Part shown: one piece after another, positions 10,804 through 20,980 of the stretch
Position numbering within the stretch: position 1 is the first letter of the stretch
Layout: each line of letters begins with the position of its first letter
Source of the DNA: Pleurotus djamor
Lineage: Eukaryota > Basidiomycota > Agaricomycetes > Agaricales > Pleurotaceae
NCBI GenBank assembly: GCA_029747585.1
Contig: JAPEVF010000574.1
Span: 1-29,528 of the forward strand
Length of the DNA stretch: 29,528 nt
Direction of reading: 5' to 3'
The notes under the pieces: generated by a model
What the model was told of the DNA's origin: nothing
The model's input: the letters and a program-made list of their open reading frames with translations, nothing else
The model's database searches: none
Made by a program: the position numbers and the translations under genes

Positions 10804-11799
10804 TTAACAGGAACAATATTCTGGAATTCTGATGGGTGCCATGGTATTGGGATGGTTGCAGATGAGCAGGAGAGAAGAGGGGGTAGGAACAGCCAGCAAC
10901 GCCAGCATCAATTCCTGAGAGGGAGAGTGTTAAATCTGCGACGTCTGACAGATAATCAAACTAAATACCTCATTATGATGTCTCCCCCTAAGACATTCCC
11001 ATTCCATGTACTGAATGCCATCCAGAGAGGATAACAAATTGATGATCCAACGCCGAGTCCAAAAAAAAACCATAGAACCCAATGTGAACGACGTTTGAAA
11101 ATAGAGAGCGGTCGAAGTCGAAGGTGTGGTCACAGCTACTCTGCCCAGGGGAGTGCATGATGTGCTTCTGGAAGCAGAGGTGGGTAACGTTGGGAGCGAC
11201 GGCAAGGAAGTGAAGCACTAGGCATGGGGGGCAAGAGAGGCGGCTGAGGGATGGGAGTTTTGACGAGCATGGCTCCTTATAGTGCAGCATTCCTGTCCCA
11301 GAATGTTGGTGCTCCGTGCAATGAATCGCGAACCAGCAGGTTCGGACGCAAAGCTCCTCCAACTTCTGCCAGGCAGCGAATGGTATGACAGGAATGCTAC
11401 AGGCATCAGCTTAGCAGAAGCTAAGGAAAGGAAAGAAGCTTCTTACCATGACCACGCCATTCCTTCAAGATCTAATATGACAATATTTCGGAAGCTGGGA
11501 AGCGTGTTGGCGAAGCAGGACAAATGAGGGCCCTGTGGAAACATCGGAACCTTCCAAACTTGCTTGTAGCGCATACGAATACTCTGAACTTTTTCTGCTC
11601 TATTCCGCAGAGGAAAGACATGAAAGTGGGTGGCTGCCTCAAGATCGAGGTGTCGGTAGGTCCTTTCCGTCCCAATGACCCGAAGCCGACGGCAGGTTTG
11701 CAAGAAAGCCAGGCGGTCCTTAGTCAAAAGATAGTCCATGATAATATGGATGAGCTCAAAGGAAATTGAGGACAAAGGGGAAGGATGCCAATTGGACAT
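10804..11799 (-). CDS. F-box protein with leucine-rich-like C-terminal part (apparent frameshift)
   Basis: Probable substrate adaptor of an SCF ubiquitin ligase. Exon 1 (11799-11447) begins MSNWHPSP and carries an F-box at about residues 10-50 (ISFELIHIIMDYLLTKDRL followed by QTCRRLR), the Skp1-binding motif. A 50-nt intron with a clear branch site leads to exon 2 (11396-10969), whose translation has LRR-like spacing (LEELCVRTC, NVTHLCF, NVVHIGFYGFF). A run of nine T on the coding strand (11069-11061) appears one base too long: read literally, the frame stops at 10988, whereas with eight T it continues into an LRR-like segment, a 54-nt intron (10968-10915) and a short last exon. The corrected length is about 296 aa, short for this family. 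A sequencing homopolymer error and a real inactivating indel are equally compatible. Confidence 0.72.
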
Positions 11800-11990
11800 G
11801 GTGGGGGAGGGCAGAGGCGGGCGGGCAGGCCCAATGAAGGAAAAGGGCGCGCAGAGCGGGATGATGACAAAGCATCGGCCCCTTGGCGCCCAACCAAAAT
11901 CCCCCATCCCTCCGTTGGCTGGCTGAACATGAGAGACAATCTCCATCGTTAATTCATTCTCAGGATGGTGGACAATACATGGATTCATAG

Positions 11991-13991
11991 CTAAGCTCCT
12001 GGAAGCCCAGGTAGTATCATGCGGGAGTACGGACGATAAGTAGAGAATTGTCTAAGAAACTGCGGGGCGTCGCCCCAGTCTTCGGAGTCCTTTGGGAGTT
12101 CCATCCAAAACCGTAGTCTGGCCGTTGTCAGGGAGATCCAGAGTTTTCCAATCATCATTTCCTTGGGGAGACCAGCATGGTTAAGGGTGAAGCCGGACGT
12201 GAGATGGCGCACAAACATAACTACGTAGAGGCCGCAGTCATGGCTGTTGCCCTGGATTGGTGCCTGCAATGTTGATAGCTTAGGACGAGACATGGATAGT
12301 GCCACGTCAAGTTTACCTGAGTTACCGGAGCCTCAACAATCCAAGGGGACTTCTTCTTCTTCCAAGACAAAGAATAACGATCTTTCAGAAAGGTTACCCA
12401 ACGTTTGGTCAGCTACCATAGATATCAGTGAGATGCGAAGACTTTAGCGTTGGGAAGCATACCTCTATTTCTTTGCCATAGTCTCTTCCATGCCTCGAAG
12501 GAGGTAACCACATCCTTTTGTTCTGGGAGTCGGGAGTGGGGGATGGAGGGGAGATGAATGAATCAAAAATTTGGATCGTACCGTCTTTGACGTTCACAAA
12601 CGCCAAGATCCAGTGGGACTGGTCAACGTTGATCGGCATTAAAATGCGCTGTATTTTGGAGATTGACTGCAAATGGAAAATCTGGTTGACTTAGGCTTCA
12701 GTCGTAGAAAAAAAAGCCGGTAGAGAGCGGCTCACCTGGCCATTCAAGCCCACAGTTTTCAGGCTGTTAGCTTGACTCATGATGGACCAAAACAAGGGCG
12801 AGCAGAAGAGGACTTCCTGTTCGTCGCCTAGAATGATATGGTGGCTACCCTTCACGTTTCCTGGGGAGATAATGAACAGAGTGGCGTCAACAAGAGATGG
12901 AGTCTTACCTGAGAAATAGTTGATGATATTATCATCAACCCAATTGCCTGGGATGAGAGTATCCACCGATTTCTTGTTGAGGATGTCGAATCTGTAGCCG
13001 TTGCGGGCCGGCGTGATCATCTGAAATCCAATCAATCGAGGGCTAGATATTTATGGAGAGTTTCGGCTTACCGCATTTGAAAGCTCATTCAACAGCGAGG
13101 AAGGACGACCAAGCCAGTGTGCCATAGGAGCAACGATGCTGTTGAGAGCCCAGCAAATGGCCAGGCGTTCTTGTTGGATGATGCTCAGCGATCGCAGGTG
13201 GTAGGTGAAATACGGGCTAGGTAGAGCTTCCGCCAATACTGCCAACCGCTCAGCGAATTTCTCACTGGTAGTGAATGCATCGCGAAGAGTTGAGAGGCAG
13301 GAGTTAAGTGGTCGGTGATAGTCTGTTATCAACGTCTCCGCCGTGAGGTCCTTCGAAGAATCATCGGAATGAGCGAAAACGATATCCTCGGCATCAGATA
13401 ATAGAGAAGGAAGGTCTGTGAGGTCGTACACCTGTTTCCAGTTGGCAATATCCGAGACCAAGGACTCGGCGTAGTCGCGCACCCAAAGTGGCACCCGCAC
13501 CGTCACCGAGGAAGCATCCTTTACGCCTGGGAGTACCAGATGTTTTTCAGGAAGTCGTATCGTGTGTGAAATATCCAGAGGTAGCCGTAACAAGTGTGAG
13601 TGGGTCACATCATCTGGGAGAGACTGTGCTGTTGAGGGAAGCGAGGAGACATGGGACAGGGCCGGGGAAGACGTTGTTGAACCAAAATGGGACGGGCCCC
13701 AAGGCGAGGGAAACCGAACTGAGGATGGCGAGCCCTCGGAACGAGGAGAAGGATGTCTGAACCAGTTGATTCAGTTGTATCGAGGCAAAAATTACGGCGT
13801 CAGAGACTTACCTTGTCACAGGCTTCTTCCTTATCTCCCAAACATCTGAAGAAGAGGCACCTTCTGGACTGGCCGACCTGGCCGGGGCGAGTGAGAAATC
13901 ATTGCGAAGCTTGAGAAAAAGTAGGGTTCTACCTGTTTCTCTTCGACTGTCTACGCTTGGGAAGACTCGACAAGGATGACCTCGTGCTCAT
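11991..13991 (-). CDS. Ulp1-like (C48) SUMO/ubiquitin-like cysteine protease
   Basis: Cysteine protease of the Ulp1/SENP clan, which removes SUMO or similar modifiers from proteins. Eight exons (13991-13933, 13877-13812, 13756-13072, 13020-12909, 12860-12736, 12666-12463, 12412-12317, 12263-11991) join in phase into 539 aa with seven introns of 48-69 nt. Residues 1-100 are Ser/Pro/Arg-rich and disordered; 100-270 are helical. The protease domain follows: WVDDNIINYF (usual substrate-groove Trp), H367 in DQSHW, D384 in IQIFDSF, Q453 and C459 in PIQGNSHDCGLY. The whole catalytic set is present and no internal stop is seen. The start ATG overlaps the left end of the retroelement: its first base is the first LTR base. 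In the empty site an ATG is also present there, preceded by a T-rich TTTTTAG, so the original gene may have had further 5' sequence now beyond 25135. Confidence 0.93.
13987..13990. repeat. Left target-site duplication (CTCA) of the retroelement
   Basis: CTCA directly abuts the first TGTGA of LTR1 and recurs directly after the last TCACA of LTR3 (25132-25135). A fifth matching base (T) is ambiguous, because LTR1 itself begins with T and the right flank continues with T. The same four bases form part of the Ulp1 start region on the other strand. Confidence 0.75.
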
Positions 13992-14430
13992 GTGAGGTTC
14001 CACCTCAGTTTGTGCACGTAGTCTCTCCCCATCCCCTATCTCACGTGATCCAGACGCGCGTCGCGTCTTGTTTATCCCTTTCCCCTTCATCCTCTCCCCT
14101 TNGATACCTTCATCCCCCTCCTCTCCTTCATCCCACAACACTCCCCTTCATATCCTTCTTTCCCCTTCACCTCATACTCTACATCCTACCTATAAAATAC
14201 CTGTATCTTCCATACCGAAATATCAGTGAATCTCCCACTCAGCATTTTCTCATTTCTCGCGCGTCCGCATCGTTTCGTCTCTCCGTCTCCCTCTCGTATC
14301 GACACAGAAGAACAAGGTATCCAGTCCTCAGAAGATTCAATCAGCCAGCAGTATCAAGAAGGAGGTAGCATCCCAGCCACGGTTAGCCGGAGGCAACCCA
14401 CTCGCATTCACCACCCTTACCATCATCACA
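13991..14430 (+). repeat. LTR1 (5' outer LTR)
   Basis: It starts TGTGA and ends TCACA, a perfect 5-bp terminal inverted repeat with canonical TG and CA. Length is 440 positions, one of which is an N at 14102 absent from LTR3, so the true length is probably 439. The first half is pyrimidine-rich with recurring CCCCTTCA words; a TATAAAA box lies at 14191. By eye it matches LTR3 base for base apart from the N. The first base doubles as the first base of the Ulp1 start codon on the opposite strand. Confidence 0.95.
14191..14197 (+). promoter_or_regulatory. TATA box of LTR1
   Basis: TATAAAA, conserved in all three LTRs (also at 21371 and 24892), lies near the middle of the LTR, the usual position for the U3 promoter of a gypsy-type element. 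Transcription would start shortly downstream and run into gag. Confidence 0.7.
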
Positions 14431-14432
14431 CC

Positions 14433-14449
14433 TGGAGCCCACCGCGAGG
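14433..14449 (+). other. Primer-binding site of unit 1
   Basis: Two bases after LTR1, a 17-base stretch starts with TGG, the complement of a tRNA CCA end, and continues AGCCCACCGCGAGG. The same stretch follows LTR2 (21717-21733). The primer tRNA would have an acceptor stem beginning GCCCACC; I cannot name it without the host tRNA set. Confidence 0.65.
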
Positions 14450-14467
14450 GGCTGATTAGCTTTTGTT

Positions 14468-17251
14468 TTGGTCTTCCAATCTCGTATCCCCGTTCGCTCT
14501 CCCGCGAACCCTTCCAACACGTCTTCTCAACAACCTCCGCGCGACAGACTTGGTCGTTTCATTAAAGTCAAGCCTACGCCACAGCCGTCGACATCGACTA
14601 CTGCTTCACCTGCACCGCCCGGCTCCTTCCCATTCAACCAGACCTCCCTCCGCTTCCCCAATCCTCCGACTGCTCCTGCTATCTTTGATACACCCGCTCC
14701 ATCGGACTCGCCAAAGACAGTTCCATCTGAATCCTTCACTCCGCTCTCAGAACCTAGCCTCGGATCTCTCCTCGACACCCCAGAACTCATATCCCAGATT
14801 GACATCGCCATCAATTCCGACTTAAACTCTCCTGACGTCAAGCCAGTACTCTCCGCCTTCTCGTCACCCTTGAAACATCTACCCACCCTGCCCCCTCCTA
14901 GAGAAATGTCTACCATATCCCCTCTTGCTGTACTCCCAGCCCGTGGACACCACTCAGCACCCAAATTTACTGGAGAAGGAGAGTATATTGACCGCTTTTT
15001 CGACGAAGTAGAGGCCGTAACAGCCCTTATCTCTGATATCACCGATGAGGAGAAAATCAGATGGACTATGCGGCTGCTCGACAATCCTACACACACAACT
15101 TGGAAGAACTCCATTCCCCAGGCGACCGGCGATGATTGGAAAGCCTTCAAAGCTGCAGCCCGGGCCCTCTACCCAAATTCGGACGATGTTCGACGCTACT
15201 CGAAGGCCAGCTTGAAACGGCTCGCGCGTTTGTATTCTGAAAGGGTAATGAGCGACAAACAAGTTCTTGAACGCTACCACCTGGAATTCTCCACCATGTC
15301 CAACGTTCTCAAGTCTCAGGGACAGATCTCAGATTCTGACATTGATGAGATTTACTTTTCAGGCTTCGATCCCTACTTCCAACGAACGTTAGTGGAACAC
15401 CTCCAACGCCGAGACCCTGTCCACCATCCCGACGACCCTTATCCGCAAGCGAAAGTACTTGAAGTCGCAAGATTCCTCCTCTACTCTCCAGTACCCAGCA
15501 CCATCGGCACCATCCCTACTCCACCACTACCTGTCCCATCATCAGCAAGTCTCATTAGGCAAGAACAGCCCGGCAACACCGCAATCGAGTCCGCGATCGT
15601 GTCCTCAATAGCGTCTATCAACAAAGCTACCGAAAGTATGGCCGCGATGATGCAACAATTCTCAACGATGATGCAAGCTTCCCATCCTCCTGCCCAACCC
15701 CAGACTTATGCCCCAATTATGCCGCAAGCATCATACGTTCAACCCGCTGCCGCTTCTCAAGCTCCCCCACCAAACCGGAATGGTTCCCTTCCACCTCGGT
15801 GTGCCTTTTGTTATGACACACGCTCTCACTTCCGTGTTTTCCAGTGTCCCATCTATCAGAGAATGTCGCGTCAAGGTTGGGTCCACTACAACGAGAACCG
15901 GCGTCTCACCCTCCCCAATGGTCTTGAAATCACTCGAGCTCTCCGCGGTGGATGTTTCCAGGAACAGATCGAGAACTGGCGTGTCGACAACCGACTACCT
16001 CTTGACACCCCGGATCCTGGGACTCAGACTGGACTTGCTCGCGACGCGCCTCCTCACATGACCTCGGCTCCGCCTGTCGCCTCAACCAATATGATCACTG
16101 TCTCGAACTTCAATTACGGCAGCACCACAGCCCAGGAACCCTCGGAAGAGCGCTTCGAAGATAGTCCCTACGACGACGATGACATTGATGAACAAATCGA
16201 AATGGCGCAAACCCTCTTGTCAACACTAATGAAGCAAAAGAAGGTCGAACGCAAGAAGGAAGTTCGCTTCCAAGACTCCCCCTCCGCCAACACCCGCTCT
16301 TCCACCTCATCCAGCACAACGGCTCCTGCCCCTGCTGTTCCGATAACGCCGAAACCAGTTCTCTCTGCGCCAACTCAAACGACTCAGCTACGAGAAGCCC
16401 TGGACACCGGAAAAATCAAGCCTATGCCACAGTATCGGTATCAGTCCAACGCGGAGGATCCCAAACTGACTAGTGATGTCATTACACGAGCTCTGGATGC
16501 ACCCGTTACTCTCACTCAGCGCGAGCTGCTTTCTCTTGCCCCAGACCTTCGCCGCCACTTCCGAGACTTGACCATGACCAAGAGGATTGCCCCCTCCGAC
16601 GCCAATCCCAAGACACTTTATCAAGACTGCTCGCCTGACTGCTACTCTCAGCATGCCGCGTCATTCTTCCATGGAGAGCCATCACCAGAGCCGCAGGTAC
16701 TCTCGCTTCTAACCCAAACTCCCACCGAGACGATTGCTGCCAACGACATGGAAACCCTTCGAGTCATTCCCCTCAAATTTGACAACGGGAACTCCATCGA
16801 ATGTATTCTCGACTCCGGCTCTCAAGTTATCTCCATGCGACGTTCGATTTGGGAATCTCTGGCGCTACCACTCAGGCTTGACGAAGGAATTGTCATGGAA
16901 TCGGCAAACCTTACCACAAACAAGACCATGGGTCTCGCACGTAATGTCCGAGCATCGATTGCTGACATGAGCTTCTACCTACAAATCCAGGTGGTCGAAA
17001 ACGCGCCATACGACATTCTGCTTGGTCGACCCTTCCACTGCCTCCTCGCCGCCACCACCAACGACTACGCTGATGGACGACAAGATATCACCATTACCGA
17101 CCCAAATTCCGGAACCCGTCTGACCATACCTACCGCCGAACGACGTGTACGCTGCTGCCCAAATGGCCACATGCAACCTCCCCTGTCGCAGTCGCGTCGA
17201 CCTCCAAGCAACACCTCGAATCATTCTTTTCACGCGTCGAGGAACCACTAG
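14468..17251 (+). CDS. gag-pro: Gag-protease polyprotein, unit 1
   Basis: Structural Gag plus retropepsin of the Gypsy element. The open frame of about 927 codons begins without an ATG (first codon TTG); the first in-frame ATG is at 14906, at the MSTISP that precedes the LPARGHHSAPKF segment common in basidiomycete Gag. The N-terminal 145 residues are Ser/Pro-rich yet conserved in unit 2, so a non-AUG start is possible. The capsid-like helical region is about residues 155-345. A variant zinc knuckle (C-x2-C-x5-H-x5-C) starts at about residue 445. An acidic coil precedes a Ser/Thr-rich linker, and the retropepsin active-site DSG is at about residue 782 (16811). It ends in TAG at 17249-17251. 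pol follows in the -1 frame, which is already open upstream of the stop, so ribosomal -1 frameshifting may link them. Confidence 0.92.
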   Translation: MVFQSRIPVRSPANPSNTSSQQPPRDRLGRFIKVKPTPQPSTSTTASPAPPGSFPFNQTSLRFPNPPTAPAIFDTPAPSDSPKTVPSESFTPLSEPSLGSLLDTPELISQIDIAINSDLNSPDVKPVLSAFSSPLKHLPTLPPPREMSTISPLAVLPARGHHSAPKFTGEGEYIDRFFDEVEAVTALISDITDEEKIRWTMRLLDNPTHTTWKNSIPQATGDDWKAFKAAARALYPNSDDVRRYSKASLKRLARLYSERVMSDKQVLERYHLEFSTMSNVLKSQGQISDSDIDEIYFSGFDPYFQRTLVEHLQRRDPVHHPDDPYPQAKVLEVARFLLYSPVPSTIGTIPTPPLPVPSSASLIRQEQPGNTAIESAIVSSIASINKATESMAAMMQQFSTMMQASHPPAQPQTYAPIMPQASYVQPAAASQAPPPNRNGSLPPRCAFCYDTRSHFRVFQCPIYQRMSRQGWVHYNENRRLTLPNGLEITRALRGGCFQEQIENWRVDNRLPLDTPDPGTQTGLARDAPPHMTSAPPVASTNMITVSNFNYGSTTAQEPSEERFEDSPYDDDDIDEQIEMAQTLLSTLMKQKKVERKKEVRFQDSPSANTRSSTSSSTTAPAPAVPITPKPVLSAPTQTTQLREALDTGKIKPMPQYRYQSNAEDPKLTSDVITRALDAPVTLTQRELLSLAPDLRRHFRDLTMTKRIAPSDANPKTLYQDCSPDCYSQHAASFFHGEPSPEPQVLSLLTQTPTETIAANDMETLRVIPLKFDNGNSIECILDSGSQVISMRRSIWESLALPLRLDEGIVMESANLTTNKTMGLARNVRASIADMSFYLQIQVVENAPYDILLGRPFHCLLAATTNDYADGRQDITITDPNSGTRLTIPTAERRVRCCPNGHMQPPLSQSRRPPSNTSNHSFHASRNH

Positions 17252-17262
17252 ATCGGGGAGAC

Positions 17263-20200
17263 GTGAGTACTTACATTATTCCTGATACCTTCCCCACCTC
17301 TTCTTCTGTCCCGGTCTCTTCCTTTTCACTTTACATTCACCATAATTGTCATCCCCCGGTTTCCGTTCCCCTTTCCCCTCTTTCTAATATCTCGACACCG
17401 TCTCTTTATCATTCGGACCCCCACTCTATTACATACTTGGACAAGCCTCTAGCTACATACTCCGTACCTAATATTTCTATCTTTTTCGCCGCATATGATG
17501 ACTTCCCGGCAGGCACCATGTCCCCACAAGGTCATGTTCGCATCTGTGATGGAAACGAAGTACTGAGCGGATTTTATTACGATATTCCTTTAATTCCTTC
17601 TCACTCTCTTTTCACTTCATTGTCCCCTCCTTCCTCCCTCCCCTCCGCCTCTTCTATTCCTCCTACACCCATCCCCACTGCTACCACGCTTCTCACGAAG
17701 AAGAAGACATACAAGAAAGCTGCCAACCGTATCAAACCCGTTGCGACCACGCTCCCTGCCGAATTCCGTATGGTCCGACGCGAACCCCCCAACATCCTTG
17801 CCGACCTCAAACCTCTACCTACCCACCCTCCAGACTTCACTCCCGGGATTCGCTATACTCAGGAACGCTACGATAACCAGAACATTGACCCAGCTGGCTG
17901 GCTCTGGCCTGAAGAAATCAAGCTCGCACACTATATCCTTCGGGACAAGGAGATGTGTTTCGCTTGGGACGAATCTGAGAAAGGGAAGTTTTCTTCAGAA
18001 TGGTTTGATCCTGTCATCATCCCCACAGTCGAGCACGTACCTTGGGCTCTCCGCAACATCCCCATCCCTCCTGGAATCTACAACAAGGTCATCGACATCA
18101 TCAAAGACAAGATCGCCACTGGTGTCTATGAAGACTCCTCCTCCTCTTATCGCTCCCGCTGGTTCTGTGTCCCCAAGAAAGACGGCAAATCCCTCCGACT
18201 CGTTCATGACCTCCAACCCCTGAATGCCGTCACTATCAAGGATGCTTCCCTCCCTCCCCGTATGGATACTCTTGCTGAAGATTTCGGCGGACGCGCTTGC
18301 TACTCCCTCCTTGACTGTCTCGTTGCCTTTGACCAACGCCCTCTAGCCGAGATTTCAAGAGACATGACCACCTTTCAAACCCCCCTAGGCGCGAAACGGC
18401 TTACACGGTTACCGATGGGTTTCACAAATGCCTCTCAGGTCATGCAGGGTGATGTAGCCTTTATCTTCCGCGACGAGATCCCTCACATCACCGACCCTTT
18501 TATTGACGACGTTAATGGCAAAGGTCCTCGTTCTCGCTACGAACTTCCTGACGGCACCTACGAAACTATTCCTGGCAACTCTGGAATCCGTCGTTTCGTC
18601 TTCGAACACCTCACCAACACTTACCGCCTTATCCATCGCATGGGAAAATTTGGTGGTACCTTTTCTGGACGCAAAGTCGAGCTCTGCATTCCTCGCGCTC
18701 TCATTATCGGTCACATGTGCACTTACGCTGGACGCGAACCCGACGAGTCAAGAGTTCAGGTTATCAAAGATTGGCCTCCCTGCAAAGATGTCAGCGAAGT
18801 TCGCGGCTTCCTTGGTACTGTCGGCGTCATGCGCATCTTCATCAAAGATTACTCCCTCCACGCTCGACCTCTCACGGATCTCACAAAGAAAGGTACCGAG
18901 TTTGTATTTGGAGAAGAACAACTACACGCCATGAACACCCTGAAGCATCTCGCCGCTACTTCCCCTGCTCTCCGTGCTATCGACCACTCATCTGATGGCG
19001 AGGTTATTCTGGCCGTTGACTCCTCATACATCGCTGTCGGCTTTGTCCTTTCCCAAGTTGGTCCTGACGGCAAGCGCTACCCTTCTCGATTTGGCAGTAT
19101 CACCTGGAACGAGCGCGAATCCCGCTACTCCCAAGCCAAGATCGAACTCTACGGACTGTTTCGAGCACTACAGGCTACCAAACTCTGGCTCATTGGCGTC
19201 AAGAAGCTCGCTGTTGAAGTCGACGCGAAATATATCAAAGGCATGATTAACAACCCCGATATCCATCCTAATGCCACTATGAATAGATGGATTGCCGGCA
19301 TCCTCCTCTTCGACTTCACTCTACGCCACGTCCCTGGAAAGTCCCATGCTCCCGCTGATGGTCTCTCTCGCCGCCCGCCTGCACCAGAAGACCCTGCCGT
19401 CGAAGAAGACATCGAAGCTTGGATTGATGAAGCAAATGGGTTCATGCTGGAAGTTAGGTCTGGATGTGACCGTCGCAGCTGCGAACTCGCAAAATCCTTA
19501 CGTTCACGGCACTGGAAGCTCGAACCGGCTATCTGGACTCAGGTCGACACCTCCGTGGAATCTGCTGAACATNCCCCCTCAGAGTAATCGCGCCAAAGAA
19601 CGAGACGCTGGAATCGCCGATGTTGAATCCTTCCTACGCACTGGCCAGAAACCCACGCACCTGAAAGATTCCCAGCTCCCTTCCTTCTACCGCCGCAGCC
19701 TCGATTTCTTCGTCCGTGATGGCAAACTCTGGAAAAAGGATCCCCAAGGTCGCCACAAACTCTACATCCCACTCTCTCGCCGCCTATCCCTCATTAGACA
19801 AGCTCACGACGAACTCGGTCATAAAGGCGTCTACACCACGCGTACTCGGCTCTTGGAACGGTTTTGGTGGCCTCAACTCGGACGAGACGTTGCTTGGTAT
19901 GTTAAGACTTGTCACGACTGTCAAATTCGATCCACCCAGCGCGTCCGCATCCCTCCAACTCCAACCATCGTTCCATCCCTCTTCCGCCGCGTCCACATTG
20001 ATTCCATGGTCCAGCCTCTCTCCAACGGATTCCGCTACATTGTCCACGCTCGCTGTGCCTTAACCGCTTACCCGGAATGGCGTGCCCTTCGTTGCGAAAC
20101 TGCTGAACACATCGGGATGTTTATTTTCCAGGATATACTCTGTCGTTGGGGTGCTGTCGAAGAAATTGTGTCGGATAATGGGTCTCCCTTCATCAAGGCT

Positions 20201-20980
20201 GTGGATTTTCTGGCGAAAACTTATGGCATTCATCACATCCGCATCTCAGCTTACAACTCTCAGGCTAATGGAATCATCGAACGACAGCACTTCCCAGTAC
20301 GAGAAGCACTCAGCAAGGCTTGCAACGGCGACGAGAAGAAGTGGGTATCCGTTGCCCCATCTGTCTTTTGGGCCGAACGTGTCTCCATCGTCAAAGCGAC
20401 TGGATTCTCACCTTACTACATGGTTCACGGCGTCGAACCCACACTCCCCTTCGACATCCACGAAGCCACCTACCTCGTTCCCCTTCCTTCCACCCAGCTT
20501 TCCACAGCCGAACTCATCGCCCATCGTGCTCAGCAACTCCGTAAACGCCCTGAAGACATCGAGCTCATGCGTGAAAAGATCCTCAAGCGCCGTATCCTGT
20601 CCATTGAACAGTTCGAGAAGCAATTCGCCTCCAACATCCACGACTATGACTTTAAACCAGGCGAACTCGTCCTCGTACGCGACACTCGGCTCGACACGGA
20701 CTTATCCGGCAAGATGAAGGCACGATATCTCGGTCCTATGATTGTCGTGCGACGCACCAAAGGTGGCTCCTACATACTATGCGAACTCGATGGCGCAGTC
20801 TCCACCCTTCGCTACGGTGCATCCCGCGTCGTACCTTACTATGCCCGCAAGAAGTCCACCTTCCCCATTTCCTCCATCAGCCCCGACGTTCTCGCAAATG
20901 CTGAAGATGCTCCTCAGGCTCTCATCCAAGCTGTTCCCCTCATCCCCCGTAACGTACTGTCCTCTCGTTTTCACATATAG
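17263..20980 (+). CDS. pol: Pol polyprotein: reverse transcriptase, RNase H, integrase
   Basis: Copies the element RNA into DNA and integrates it. After a Ser/Pro-rich lead, the RT domain spans about 18030-18770; its catalytic box is FIDD (18499-18510) in place of the usual YxDD. The connection and RNase H domains follow ([11 protein letters not shown] near 19010, with the [10 protein letters not shown] segment near 19210). The integrase has the zinc-binding H-H-C-C set (HDELGHKG and CHDC, about 19800-19930), then Asp at 20000, Asp at 20174 and Glu at 20279; the last two are 35 codons apart, a classic DD35E core. The C-terminal region is basic. The listed base N at 19573 breaks the frame (literal stop at 19587); omitting it restores one continuous frame, so it is probably an assembly artefact. 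No ATG starts the frame, consistent with expression as a Gag-Pol fusion. Confidence 0.93.

Noticed and set aside
14527..15150. Antisense 207-aa frames opposite gag (also 21811-22434)
   Set aside because: Antisense to a conserved Gag coding region and shared by both copies only because gag is shared.
19292..20980. A separate integrase gene starting at 19292
   Set aside because: Its frame differs from RT-RNase H only because of the N at 19573; without it, pol is one frame.
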